Positions 19,226-27,705 of a stretch of DNA of 64,000 bases are shown piece by piece; the stretch's first letter is position 1, and every line of letters begins with the position of its first letter. The DNA is from Saccharopolyspora ipomoeae (GTDB lineage: Bacteria > Actinomycetota > Actinomycetes > Mycobacteriales > Pseudonocardiaceae): assembly GCF_029952525.1 (NCBI RefSeq), contig NZ_JASAOF010000012.1, positions 62,001 to 126,000 on the forward strand. Reading direction: 5' to 3'. The notes under the pieces were generated by a model that worked only from the letters and a program-made list of their open reading frames with translations, searched no databases and was not told the DNA's origin. The translations under genes were made by a program, and so were the position numbers.

Positions 19226-21016
19226 TCAGAAGTCCCGGAAGCTCGCCGGGGACTCGCCGAGCACCGGCGGCGCCACGAGCCGGCCGCCGTCATCGTCGTC
19301 CCACAGCTCATCGGCCTCGATGAGGAACTGCGGCACGGCTCCGCTGCCGGACTCGCCCGGCTTGTAGCCGGCCCCGGCGCGCAGGTCGTCACCGCCCTCG
19401 CGGCGCTCCTCCTTGAAGTCGTCGGCCGACCACGAGGTGTTGCGCCCGTAACCGGGACGACCCGAGCCGCTCGACCAGGAACCTGCCGAGCCCATCGGGC
19501 CGAACCCGCCGTCGGGGCGCTCGGTGACCTTCGGCGTCCGGACCGTCCGCGTCTTCGGCCGCTGCTGCTCCGGCCGCTGCTCCGGCCGCTGCTCCGGAGC
19601 CTCCGGAGCCCGCGACGCCTCAGGCCGCGGCGGCGGCGGCTGCGCGGGCGGCTGGGCAGGTCGCTGCGGTCCGGGCGCCGGGGGTGCGGGCGGCTGCTGG
19701 GCAGGCGCCTGCGGCACCGGCGGTGCGGGCGGCTGCGGTGCGGGCTGCTGCGGCGCGGGCGGCTGCGGCGCGGGCGGCTGCGGCGCGGGCGGCTGGGGTG
19801 CAGCCGAGTGCTGGGCAGCGGGTTGCGGTGCCGGAGGCTGGGGTGCCGGAGGTTGGGGCGCGGGCGGCTGCGGGCCGACCGGCGGTTCCACCGGCTGCTC
19901 CACCTGCGGCGGCGGCATCGGTGGTCCGGCCGGTCGCGGCGGAGGCGGCGCCATCGGCGGCGGCCCCTGCGGACGGGGCGGACCACCGTTCGGAACCCCA
20001 GGGGTGCCCGCGGGCGGGGACGGGGGCGGCTGCTGCGGCCCCGACGGCTGCTGACCCGGCGCCCCGGGAGGCGGCCCGACCTGCGGCATCGGTCCGCTCG
20101 GCGGCCCCGGCGGAGGCCCCATCGGTCGCGGACCCGACTGCGGACCCGACTGGGGCCTGTTCTGCGGTGGTGGCGAAGTCCTCGTGACGGCGTCCCCACC
20201 CGACGGAACGTCGGGTTCAGGTGCAGGTGCGGCGTCCGAAGGCCGAGAAGCGGGCGCCTGCGGGATCGGCCCGCTCGTGGGCCCGTCCGCCAGCGGGCCG
20301 CGCAGCACGCCGTCGCGCACCTGCGGTCCGCTCTCCGGCGCGGGCACCGGAGCGGGCGTCGACGTGGGCGCCGGAGCCGAACCAGGATCCGAAGGCGGTG
20401 CGGGGCGGCGGTTTTCGGGAGGCGGGAGCAGCGATCCGCTCAGACTGGCGCCTTCCGGGCGCCCGTGACGCGGTTCGTCCGGCTCCGCCAGGGAACCCGA
20501 CAACCCGGCGGAACCGGGCATTCCAGCAGAACCGGTCAAGTCGGCAGAACCGGGCAGGTCGGCGGGCCCGGGTAAGTCGGCAGGCTCGGCCACCGGAGGC
20601 TCCGGCGGCGGCGCGGAACCGCCTCCGCCGAGATCGCCGGAGAGCGACGGGAGACCGCCGGTGGACGGGCGCGAGGGCTCGGCGGGGCGGCTCGGCGGAG
20701 CGGAACCCGCTCCGCGCTGCTCCTGCTCGAAGCGGTCCGGGAGCTGTTCGGCGCGCTGCCAGAAGGCGAACGGGTGCGCCTCACCGGCGAGCGCGGCCAG
20801 CTCGGCGCGCACGTCGAGGCGTCCCGGGCGCGGCGCGGGCGGGCCCGGGCGCGCGGGAGGTGCGGGCGGCGGGCCGGCGGGCCCGGCGTCGCTGAGCGAT
20901 CCGCGCAGCGGTGGTTCTGCTCGGCGTCGGCCACCGGTCTCGGGACCACCTCGCCGGTTCGGCGCCTCGAAGCCCGCCGGCCCCGGCGCGGACGCCGGAT
21001 TCTGCGGTGCCGTCAC
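19226..21016 (-). CDS. Very proline-rich protein, possible type VII secretion substrate
   Basis: 596 residues from GTG 21016 (preceded by GGGGGAA), extremely rich in Pro, Gly, Ala and Gln. It has a short N-terminal ordered stretch (DVRAELAALAGEAHPFAFWQRAEQLPDRFEQEQ, about residues 60-95). A long low-complexity middle follows with many PQPPAP heptad-like repeats (about 385-450). The C-terminus is compact and acidic (VPQFLIEADELWDDDD...). No domain could be named. It lies directly upstream of the EspG-like gene, suggesting an ESX-linked, wall-spanning or secreted protein. The repeats may make its length variable between strains. Confidence 0.7.
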   Translation of the reverse strand: MTAPQNPASAPGPAGFEAPNRRGGPETGGRRRAEPPLRGSLSDAGPAGPPPAPPARPGPPAPRPGRLDVRAELAALAGEAHPFAFWQRAEQLPDRFEQEQRGAGSAPPSRPAEPSRPSTGGLPSLSGDLGGGGSAPPPEPPVAEPADLPGPADLPGSADLTGSAGMPGSAGLSGSLAEPDEPRHGRPEGASLSGSLLPPPENRRPAPPSDPGSAPAPTSTPAPVPAPESGPQVRDGVLRGPLADGPTSGPIPQAPASRPSDAAPAPEPDVPSGGDAVTRTSPPPQNRPQSGPQSGPRPMGPPPGPPSGPMPQVGPPPGAPGQQPSGPQQPPPSPPAGTPGVPNGGPPRPQGPPPMAPPPPRPAGPPMPPPQVEQPVEPPVGPQPPAPQPPAPQPPAPQPAAQHSAAPQPPAPQPPAPQPPAPQQPAPQPPAPPVPQAPAQQPPAPPAPGPQRPAQPPAQPPPPRPEASRAPEAPEQRPEQRPEQQRPKTRTVRTPKVTERPDGGFGPMGSAGSWSSGSGRPGYGRNTSWSADDFKEERREGGDDLRAGAGYKPGESGSGAVPQFLIEADELWDDDDGGRLVAPPVLGESPASFRDF

Positions 21017-21261
21017 GATTCCCCCAGCTGTAGAGGACGGTTGCGGAGACCGGCGATCGGAATCGCGGCCACAATGGGATCGACGCCCACAATGGAACCG
21101 ACGCACTGCCCCATGTCGTCGTTCCCCATCAACCGGCCACGACGGCGAGAGCGCGCAACGGCTGCTCCGGCGTCCTGCGAGCGGACGCGCGTCGAGCTGT
21201 GACCTGCAGCGATCGCGTCATCGTGAGCCCCCTTGTCACTTCTGTTACCGCCGAAGGACAT
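21013..21261 (-). CDS. Possible small protein coupled to the proline-rich gene
   Basis: 82-codon frame from ATG 21261 whose TGA overlaps the GTG start of the proline-rich gene (GTGA junction), the coupling style used by real operons in this window. It ends DPIVAAIPIAGLRNRPLQLGES after a basic middle (RSRRRGR). Codon bias is weaker than in neighbours and no Shine-Dalgarno is obvious. It may be real or a chance frame. The 254 bases beyond it, up to the SGNH gene at 21516, contain no other gene. Confidence 0.35.
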   Translation of the reverse strand: MSFGGNRSDKGAHDDAIAAGHSSTRVRSQDAGAAVARSRRRGRLMGNDDMGQCVGSIVGVDPIVAAIPIAGLRNRPLQLGES

Positions 21262-21515
21262 TAGCAGCTGACGTTCATCCGTATCGGTGTTTCCCGCCAA
21301 GATCCCGCCCCCTGCCGCCGGACGAGCTGATGCACCGCACGTCAAGGAAGAGCATCGTTTCGATCAAGTCAACCGACCAAACGGACATAATTTCTAGACT
21401 GCCCAGTGCCGTTAGTCACTCGCCGGGAACCTTCGGTGGCGTAGGTACGTTCCGGAGGGCCACTGTTGATTCCGCACCAACACGAGGGTGGGAAGAGCAG
21501 GGAGGACGGGTCGAC

Positions 21516-22298
21516 ATGGGATCGGGGCGCTGGGACAGCTTCGTCGCGCTGGGAGACAGCTTCACCGAAGGTCTGGCCGATGCCACTGAGGAGCACGACG
21601 TCTACCGCGGCTGGGCCGACCGGCTCGCCGCGCATCTCACCGAGCAGAACCCGGATCTGCGCTACGCCAACCTGGCGGTGCGCGGCAAGCTGATCCGGCA
21701 GATCGTCACCGACCAGGTCCCGCAGGCCATCGCGCTCGAACCCTCGCTGGTCGCGCTGACCGCGGGCGGCAACGACATCATCCGGCCGGGCAGCGACCCG
21801 GACCTGGTGGCCGCGCTCTTCGACGACGCGGTCGCCCGGATCCGCGCGACCGGAGCCGACGTGCTCATCGGCACCGGCTTCGACACCGCGCGCACCCCGG
21901 TCCTCAAGCACGTGCGCGGCAAGGTCGGCACCTACAACTCGCACCTGCGCTCGATCGCCGACCGGCACGGCTGCTACGTCATGGACCTGTGGTCGATGCA
22001 GGTCCTCAAGGACCCGCGCGCCTGGTGCGAGGACCGGCTGCACCTGTCCGCCGACGGCCACCGCCGCGTCGCGCTGCGCGCCTGCTCGGCGCTGGGAGTG
22101 CCCACCACCGAGGACTGGAACGAGCCCTGGCCGGACCTGGACGAGCGCAGCTGGCAGGAGCAGGCCGCCGAGGACATCAAGTGGGCCCGCGAGTACCTCG
22201 CCCCCTGGATCAGCCGCCGCCTCCGAGGAGTCTCCAGCGGAGACGGCCGCACAGCCAAGCGCCCCTGCCTCGAAAAAATGCCCACGAACTGCGGATAA
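21516..22298 (+). CDS. SGNH/GDSL-family hydrolase
   Basis: 260-residue esterase/lipase-like protein without a signal peptide, so probably cytoplasmic. The nucleophile block FVALGDSFTEG puts the catalytic Ser at residue 15. The oxyanion residues are in the Gly of LAVRGK and Asn of TAGGNDI, and the Asp-His pair is in DRLHLSADGH. The longer open frame upstream was rejected because ATG 21516 has AGGGAGG about 8 bases before it. The substrate is unknown. Its TAA stop lies within the hairpin end of a 170-bp dispersed repeat, which likely serves as its terminator. Confidence 0.9.
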   Translation: MGSGRWDSFVALGDSFTEGLADATEEHDVYRGWADRLAAHLTEQNPDLRYANLAVRGKLIRQIVTDQVPQAIALEPSLVALTAGGNDIIRPGSDPDLVAALFDDAVARIRATGADVLIGTGFDTARTPVLKHVRGKVGTYNSHLRSIADRHGCYVMDLWSMQVLKDPRAWCEDRLHLSADGHRRVALRACSALGVPTTEDWNEPWPDLDERSWQEQAAEDIKWAREYLAPWISRRLRGVSSGDGRTAKRPCLEKMPTNCG

Positions 22299-22465
22299 GC
22301 GCCGAAGGCGCTTTCTCTTTCACCACCTGAGCAGCCCGCACCGCCGGGGGTTCTGAGCGGCTTCGTGGCGAGCACGCCGCGACGCCGTGTATCGGCATAC
22401 ATCAGGAGTGGCGCGCGGAGTCCACGGAGCCGCTCAGGTTCCCCCACCCGCACCGCTGAGCAAGG
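22297..22465 (-). repeat. Dispersed structured repeat, long copy A
   Basis: This ~169-bp segment is, on the minus strand, highly similar to 53057-53226 (long copy B). It shares blocks such as GAACCTGAGCG, CCGTGGACTCCG, ATGTATGCC, CTCGCCACGAA, GCGGTGC and GAGAAAGC. It folds as a long imperfect palindrome with apex GTAT-GCCG-ATAC. Its end at 22297-22313 (arms AAGCGCC/GGCGCTT) plus the following TTTCTCTTTC looks like the rho-independent terminator of the SGNH gene. Short derivatives lie at 58589-58650 and 60812-60887. Confidence 0.85.
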
Positions 22466-22491
22466 GGACCAAGGGACAAAGCAATAGAGAA

Positions 22492-22535
22492 GACGAGCGC
22501 TCGGGCGGCTCCCCCGAACCGTCCGAGCGCTCGTC
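22492..22535. terminator. Strong hairpin in SGNH/SARP convergent gap
   Basis: Perfect 13-bp arms GACGAGCGCTCGG (22492-22504) and CCGAGCGCTCGTC (22523-22535). The 435-base gap 22299-22733 contains this, the repeat above and a second hairpin, and no gene. Confidence 0.7.
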
Positions 22536-22577
22536 ACACCCCCACACCCGGCTTCCCGGATGCCCTGCACCCCCTGC

Positions 22578-22609
22578 GGTCGTCCCGGCCGCGAACGACC
22601 GGGACGACC
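22578..22609. terminator. Second hairpin, probable SARP gene terminator
   Basis: Arms GGTCGTCCCGG (22578-22588) and CCGGGACGACC (22599-22609) lie about 125 bases downstream of the SARP gene stop. Confidence 0.6.
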
Positions 22610-22733
22610 GGGGCGACAATCCCCCCTTGGACTCCCCCCAGAGCCGCCCGTGCGCGGATCAAGCACGGATCGATCCGCACGATCAAGTTCCCAGTCGGCC
22701 CTACACGTCCGCTAAACGCGCGCTAAACGATCC

Positions 22734-25535
22734 TCAACCGGCCTCGTCGAGCCGCTGTCGAACCTCTCTGACCTGCGGAGATCCCTCGGCCTCGAAGATC
22801 GACAGCGCGGTTTCCCAACGGGTGCAGGCGACGGGGACGTCGCCGCGGAGCCGCGCGACGTCCCCGAGGCCGAGGTTGGCCGAGGCCTGCCGGACCGCCG
22901 AACCGCACTGCCGGGCCACTTCGAGGGCCTCGTGGTGGAAGCGCTCACCGTCGTCGAGGTTGCCGAGCTCGATGCTGACCTCGCCGCAGTTGTTGAGCAC
23001 CATCGCCAGGGTTTCCAGGTCGTCGGCCTCGCGGTAGAGGCCCTCGGCCTCGCGCAGGTGCCGCAGCGCGGCCTCCAGCTCGCCGTTGACCTGCTCGACC
23101 ATCGCGAGGTTGTTGAGCGCCCCGGCCACGAAGTAGCGGTCGCCGAGCGAGCGGTAGACCTTGAGCGCGTCCTTGGAGTGGATCTTGGCCTCTTCGTAGC
23201 GGCGCAGCCGGAACAGCGCGCTGGAGAGGTTGACCTGGGTCATCGCGAGCCGCTCGGAGTCGCCGGTCTGGACGGCGACCCGGTAGGACTCCTCGTAGTG
23301 CGCCAGCGCCTCGTCGAGCTTGCCGGAGCGGGCGCAGGCGACGCCGAGACCGGCGGACATGAGCACCTTGCCGACGGGATCTCCCACGGCGCGGGCGGAT
23401 TCGGCGCCGTCGGTGTAGACGCGGAGCCAGTCCTCCCACGGGCAGCGGACCATGAGGTAGTTGAACTGCAGCCGGGCCAGCGGCCAGGCCATGTCGTGCA
23501 TCCCGGCGAGCTTGGCGGCGCGGACCGCGGCGACGAGGTTCGGCCACTCGGCGTCGAACCACTCCAGGGCCTGCGAGCGGGACCCGACCTCCGGGCGGTG
23601 GTCGCCCTGCGCGCAGAAGTCGAGCTCGTCGCGGGTCGGCCGCAGGAAGCGGCGGGCGTGATCGGCGGCGCACAGGTAGTGCCCCAGCAGCCGGCGCAGC
23701 GCCGCGGAGTCCTCGACTCCGGCGGGCAGTTCGCGGGCGTAGGCGCGCAGCAGGTCGTGCATGCCGAACCGGTCCGGTTCCGGCTCGGTGACCAGGTGCG
23801 CCAGGGCCAGCGCCCGCAGCCTGCGCTGCGCGGAGGCCGGGTCGGTGTCGCACAGCGCGGCCACCGCGTGAGCGGTGAAGGTCTGGCCGGGGATCAGGCC
23901 GAGCACCCGGAAGGTCTCGGCGTGCACCGGCGGCAGGCTCCGGTAGGAGATGTCGAAGGCGCGGCGCACGCTGGTGTCGGCGTCGTCGTCGATGTCCAGC
24001 GCCTGCAACCGGTTTCGCTCGTCGGTGAGCTCGTGCACCAGGTCGGAGACGCCGCGCGCCGGGTTGGCGGCCAGCCGGGCGGCCGCGATGCGCAGCGCCA
24101 GCGGCAGCCCGCCGCACAGCTCGGCGAGCTCGGCGGCCGCGTCGGGTTCGGCGGCGGACTTGCCGGGAACCCCTGCGCGGTCGAGCAGTTCGATGGCGCT
24201 CTCGGTGGGCAGCGTCTCCAGCGGCAGCACCCGCGCGCCCGAGCGCACCACGAGCCCGTCGAGCCTGCGCCTGCTGGTGACCACGACCAGCGAGGCCGCG
24301 CTGCCCGGCAGCAGCGGCAGCACCTGGTCGGAGTCGCGGGCGTTGTCCAGCAGCACCAGCACCTTCCGCTTCGCCAGCAGCGACCGGTAGAGCGCGGTGC
24401 GGTCGTCGAGCTCGACCGGGATCGCGTCGGAGGCGACGCCGAGCGTCTTGAGCATGCTGGTCAGCGCCTCACCGGGGGTGAGCGGCTGGTGCTCGGAGTC
24501 GAAACCGCGCAGCGAGGCGTAGAGCTGACCGTCGGGGAACTCCTCGGCGACCCGGTGCGACCAGGTCAGCGCCAGTGCGCTCTTGCCGACACCGGCGGTG
24601 CCGGTGAGCACGGTGATCAGGCTGGAGCCCTTCTCGCGGGTCTCCAGCATCGCGTTCAGCGTCGCGAACTCCAGCCGCCGGCCGACGAAACCGGCCGGTG
24701 CGGGCGGGAGTTCGGCCGGGACGGGGCGCCGGATGCCGAGGCCGGGTTCGGCGCGGCTGGGGTGGTTGCGCAGCGCCGGGTCGTCGCGCAGCAGCTTCTC
24801 GTAGAGCTCGCGCAGTTCGGGGCCGGGGTCGATGCCGAGCTCGTGGGACAGCCGGTGCCGCAGCTCGTGGTAGCGGGCCTGGGCCTCGGCGCGGTGCCCG
24901 GCGCGGTAGTTGGCCAGCATCAGCTGCCCGGCCAGCCGCTCCCGGATCGGGTGCTGGTCGACCAATGTGGACAGTTCGGCGATGAGCTGGTGGTGCCTGC
25001 CGAGTTCGAGGTCGGCGGCGATGCGCTCCTCCAGCGCCAGCAGCCGGAGCTCGTCGAGGTTGGGCGCGACCATCCGGTGCAGCCTGCTGCCCGCGATGTC
25101 GGCGAGCACCGAACCGCTCCACAGCTCCAGGGCCTCGGTGAGCAGGCGCGATCGCTCGGCGGGTTCGAGCCCGTGCGCCCGGCTGATGAGGCTGCGCGCG
25201 CGGTGCGCGTCGATGCGCTCCCCGTCGACGCGCAGCAGGTAGCCGGGCGCGCGGGTGATGATCTCAGGACCGCTGGTGCCGAAGAACTTCCGCAGCCGGG
25301 AGACGTAGCCCTGGATGATGGTGCGGGCGCTGGCCGGGGGTTCGTCGTCCCACAGGGTGTCGATCAGCCGGTCCATCGGCACGACCTGGTTGGGCTCCAG
25401 CAGCAGGCAGGCCAGCAGCGCGCGCACCGGCGTGCGACCGACTTCCAGCGGAACGCCGTCGAGGCGCACCTCGAGGGGACCGAGCAGGCGGAATTCGAAG
25501 CCCGCGGTCCCCCCTAAGCTGCCCAGCGGCGTCAT
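22734..25535 (-). CDS. SARP/AfsR-type regulator (wHTH-BTAD-NB-ARC-TPR)
   Basis: 933-residue multidomain transcription regulator. Residues about 10-105 form an OmpR-like winged helix (FRLLGPLEVRLDG, VGRTPVRALLACLLLEPN, TIIQGYVSRLRK). The bacterial transcriptional activation domain runs to about 250 (AGHRAEAQARYHELRHRLSHELGIDPGPELR). An NB-ARC ATPase follows with Walker A TGTAGVGKSAL and Walker B KVLVLLDNA, then TPR repeats in the C-terminal third (GDRYFVAGALNNLAMVEQV, ETLAMVLNNCGEVSIELGNL). AfsR-type proteins usually activate antibiotic or developmental genes, but no biosynthetic cluster is adjacent, so the target is unknown. GTG 25541 is an alternative start. Confidence 0.92.
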   Translation of the reverse strand: MTPLGSLGGTAGFEFRLLGPLEVRLDGVPLEVGRTPVRALLACLLLEPNQVVPMDRLIDTLWDDEPPASARTIIQGYVSRLRKFFGTSGPEIITRAPGYLLRVDGERIDAHRARSLISRAHGLEPAERSRLLTEALELWSGSVLADIAGSRLHRMVAPNLDELRLLALEERIAADLELGRHHQLIAELSTLVDQHPIRERLAGQLMLANYRAGHRAEAQARYHELRHRLSHELGIDPGPELRELYEKLLRDDPALRNHPSRAEPGLGIRRPVPAELPPAPAGFVGRRLEFATLNAMLETREKGSSLITVLTGTAGVGKSALALTWSHRVAEEFPDGQLYASLRGFDSEHQPLTPGEALTSMLKTLGVASDAIPVELDDRTALYRSLLAKRKVLVLLDNARDSDQVLPLLPGSAASLVVVTSRRRLDGLVVRSGARVLPLETLPTESAIELLDRAGVPGKSAAEPDAAAELAELCGGLPLALRIAAARLAANPARGVSDLVHELTDERNRLQALDIDDDADTSVRRAFDISYRSLPPVHAETFRVLGLIPGQTFTAHAVAALCDTDPASAQRRLRALALAHLVTEPEPDRFGMHDLLRAYARELPAGVEDSAALRRLLGHYLCAADHARRFLRPTRDELDFCAQGDHRPEVGSRSQALEWFDAEWPNLVAAVRAAKLAGMHDMAWPLARLQFNYLMVRCPWEDWLRVYTDGAESARAVGDPVGKVLMSAGLGVACARSGKLDEALAHYEESYRVAVQTGDSERLAMTQVNLSSALFRLRRYEEAKIHSKDALKVYRSLGDRYFVAGALNNLAMVEQVNGELEAALRHLREAEGLYREADDLETLAMVLNNCGEVSIELGNLDDGERFHHEALEVARQCGSAVRQASANLGLGDVARLRGDVPVACTRWETALSIFEAEGSPQVREVRQRLDEAG

Positions 25536-25787
25536 CTTCACCCAAATCCGACTTCCGGCCTACGTCTGGCGTGACCGACACACGGTAGCGATCCGAGACG
25601 GAGTCGAGACCGAGGCGTTCACACCGCTCACACCAATGGAGTATGCCCGATTCACCAGGCGGAACATCGGTCTCCGCTTTCGTCTCAGGTGAACGTCTCC
25701 CGGCCGCCGGAGCGGGCAAGTAAAGTCTGAGTACGTCGATCACCCGAACGAGTGGCGCAGCAGGACGCCGCGGAAGGAGCACCACCC

Positions 25788-26822
25788 GTGCCGACGACGT
25801 CCACAGTGGTCGATCGGGCGGTGGGTTGCCTGCTGGGCGGCGCCCTCGGCGACTCGCTCGGCACCCTGGTGGAGTACTCGCCGCTGGAGGACATCCGCGC
25901 CGAGTTCGGACCGGACGGACTCACCGAACCCGCTCCGCAGGCGATGCTCGGCGACGCCACCCAGATGGCGCTGTTCGCCGGCGAGGGCTACCTGCACGCG
26001 TGGACCACGGGCAACAGCGGTGGCCAGTGGCGGCCCGTCGAATCCACCGCCGCGGCGCTGCGCCGCTGGCTGCTGACCCAGCAGGAGGACAAGCCCGCGC
26101 CCGGCGCCACCGGCCTGCTCGCCGAACCCGAGCTCTACGTGAGCCGCGCGCCCGGCCTGACCAGCCTGCGCGCGCTGGAGGAACCCGAGCTCGGCACGCC
26201 GGACCGGCCGCGCAACACCTCCAAGGGCTGCGGCGGCCTGGACCGCAGCACCCCCATCGGCTTCTCCCCCACCTCCGAGATGGCCTACCAGCTGGCCTGC
26301 CAGTGCGCGGCTCTCACGCACGGCGGAGTCGGCGGCTGGTCCTCGGCGGGTGCGCTGGCGCTGATCGTGCACCTGGTCGCCGTGCAGCAGCGCCGGTTGC
26401 CCGCGGCCGTCGACCAGGCCGCGGGACGCGTGCTGCGCGAGGACTTCGAGACCGCCAACGCGCTCGCCGAAGCCGCGACCCTGGCCCGGCTCGGCGCCAG
26501 CGTCGGTCACGTCGAACGCCTCGGCCAGGGCTGGATCGGCCCGGAAGCGCTGGCCATCGGCGTCTACTGCGCGCTCGCGCTGCCCAAGCCCGAGCAGTTC
26601 GCCGACGCGATCCGCTTGGCGGTCAACCACTCCGGGCACAGCGACTCCACCGCGGCGGTCACCGGCAGCATCCTCGGCGCCCGCCACGGCACCGCCGTCC
26701 TGCCCCGGAACTGGCTGGCGCGCCTGGAACTGGCCGACGTCATCGAGCGCATCGGCCACGACCTCGGCGCCTCCTGCTCCGGAGAGCCGTTCAACGAGCG
26801 CCGCTACCTGGGACTGGCCTGA
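25788..26822 (+). CDS. ADP-ribosylglycohydrolase-fold protein with altered metal-site motifs
   Basis: 344 residues with the all-alpha ARH/DraG fold. It begins VDRAVGCLLGGALGDSLG and ends with the NHSG...AAVTGSILGARHG block that contains the second metal motif in relatives. In active family members the metal-binding strings read roughly DDTQM and GDSDS/T; here they are LGDATQMALF and SGHSDSTAAV. Two acidic ligands therefore appear to be replaced (Asp to Ala, Asp to His). It may be inactive, use another metal or have a different substrate. GTG 25788 is preceded by GGAAGGAG. It converges on znuB with a 4-base gap. Confidence 0.85.
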   Translation: MPTTSTVVDRAVGCLLGGALGDSLGTLVEYSPLEDIRAEFGPDGLTEPAPQAMLGDATQMALFAGEGYLHAWTTGNSGGQWRPVESTAAALRRWLLTQQEDKPAPGATGLLAEPELYVSRAPGLTSLRALEEPELGTPDRPRNTSKGCGGLDRSTPIGFSPTSEMAYQLACQCAALTHGGVGGWSSAGALALIVHLVAVQQRRLPAAVDQAAGRVLREDFETANALAEAATLARLGASVGHVERLGQGWIGPEALAIGVYCALALPKPEQFADAIRLAVNHSGHSDSTAAVTGSILGARHGTAVLPRNWLARLELADVIERIGHDLGASCSGEPFNERRYLGLA

Positions 26823-26826
26823 GACC

Positions 26827-27705
26827 TCAGGCCGGAACCGGGGCCCGGGAGGCGCGAGCGAGGCGGCGGCTGCCGATGGCCCGGCAGACCAGGTAGATCA
26901 CGAACGAGATGATCGTGACGAAGGCGCTCACCGGCGCGCCCGGCGCCAGCGACAGCAGGATGCCGCCCAGCACGGCGACTTCGGCGAACACCACGGCCAG
27001 GACCGTCGCGCGGACCGGGCTCGCGGTCACCCGCGCCGCGGCGGCGCCCGGCGTGACCATCAGGGCCAGCACCAGCAGCGCACCGACGGTGTAGACGCCC
27101 AGAGCCGTGGCGACGCCGACCAGGACCGCGAACAGCGGGGTCAGCACGCGGGTCGGCACGCCGCGCGCGGTGGCGACGTCGGGGTCGACGCTGGCGAACA
27201 GCAGCGGCCGGTACACGAAGGCCAGCACCAGCAGCACCACCACCGCGCAGCCGCTGAGCAGCAGCACGTCGGAGGAGTCCACGCCGACGATCTGCCCGAC
27301 CAGCAGGCTGAACTTGTTGGCGGTGCGCTCCGGGTTCAGCCACAGCAGGAACACGCCGACGCCCAGCCCGAACGACAGGATCGCGCCGATCACCGAGTCG
27401 CGTTCGGTCTGCTTCTGGCCCAGCAGGCCCAGCAGCAGCGCCGCCACGACCGCACCGGCCAGCGCGCCGACGCCGACGCTCACCCCGACCAGCAGCGCCG
27501 CGGCGGCACCGGTGAAGGCCAGCTCGGCGGTGCCGTGCACGGCGAAGGACATCTTGCGCGCGACCACCAGCGGCGCCAGGCAACCCGACACGAGGCCGAG
27601 CGCGGCGGCCGCCAGCAGCGCCTGCTGCACGAACGGGTAGCCGAGCAGGTTGATCATGGTGTCGAAGTCGAGCACCTTGCTCAGCGACTCAACGACGTCG
27701 TTCAC
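26827..27705 (-). CDS. znuB: Zinc ABC transporter permease ZnuB
   Basis: 292-residue permease of the ABC-3 (manganese/zinc/iron chelate) family with about eight hydrophobic helices. Typical strings are LVSGCLAPLVVARKMSFAVHGTAELAFTGAA, VIGAILSFGLGVGVF and a late GALLVLALMVTPGAAA. GTG 27705 overlaps the znuC stop (GTGA). Last gene of znuA-znuC-znuB. It imports Zn2+ (possibly Mn2+) across the cytoplasmic membrane. Confidence 0.93.
   Translation of the reverse strand: MNDVVESLSKVLDFDTMINLLGYPFVQQALLAAAALGLVSGCLAPLVVARKMSFAVHGTAELAFTGAAAALLVGVSVGVGALAGAVVAALLLGLLGQKQTERDSVIGAILSFGLGVGVFLLWLNPERTANKFSLLVGQIVGVDSSDVLLLSGCAVVVLLVLAFVYRPLLFASVDPDVATARGVPTRVLTPLFAVLVGVATALGVYTVGALLVLALMVTPGAAAARVTASPVRATVLAVVFAEVAVLGGILLSLAPGAPVSAFVTIISFVIYLVCRAIGSRRLARASRAPVPA

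Noticed and set aside
22734-25535. SARP regulator as marker of a biosynthetic gene cluster
   Set aside because: No PKS, NRPS, terpene or RiPP core gene occurs on either side; neighbours are an SGNH hydrolase and zinc transport.
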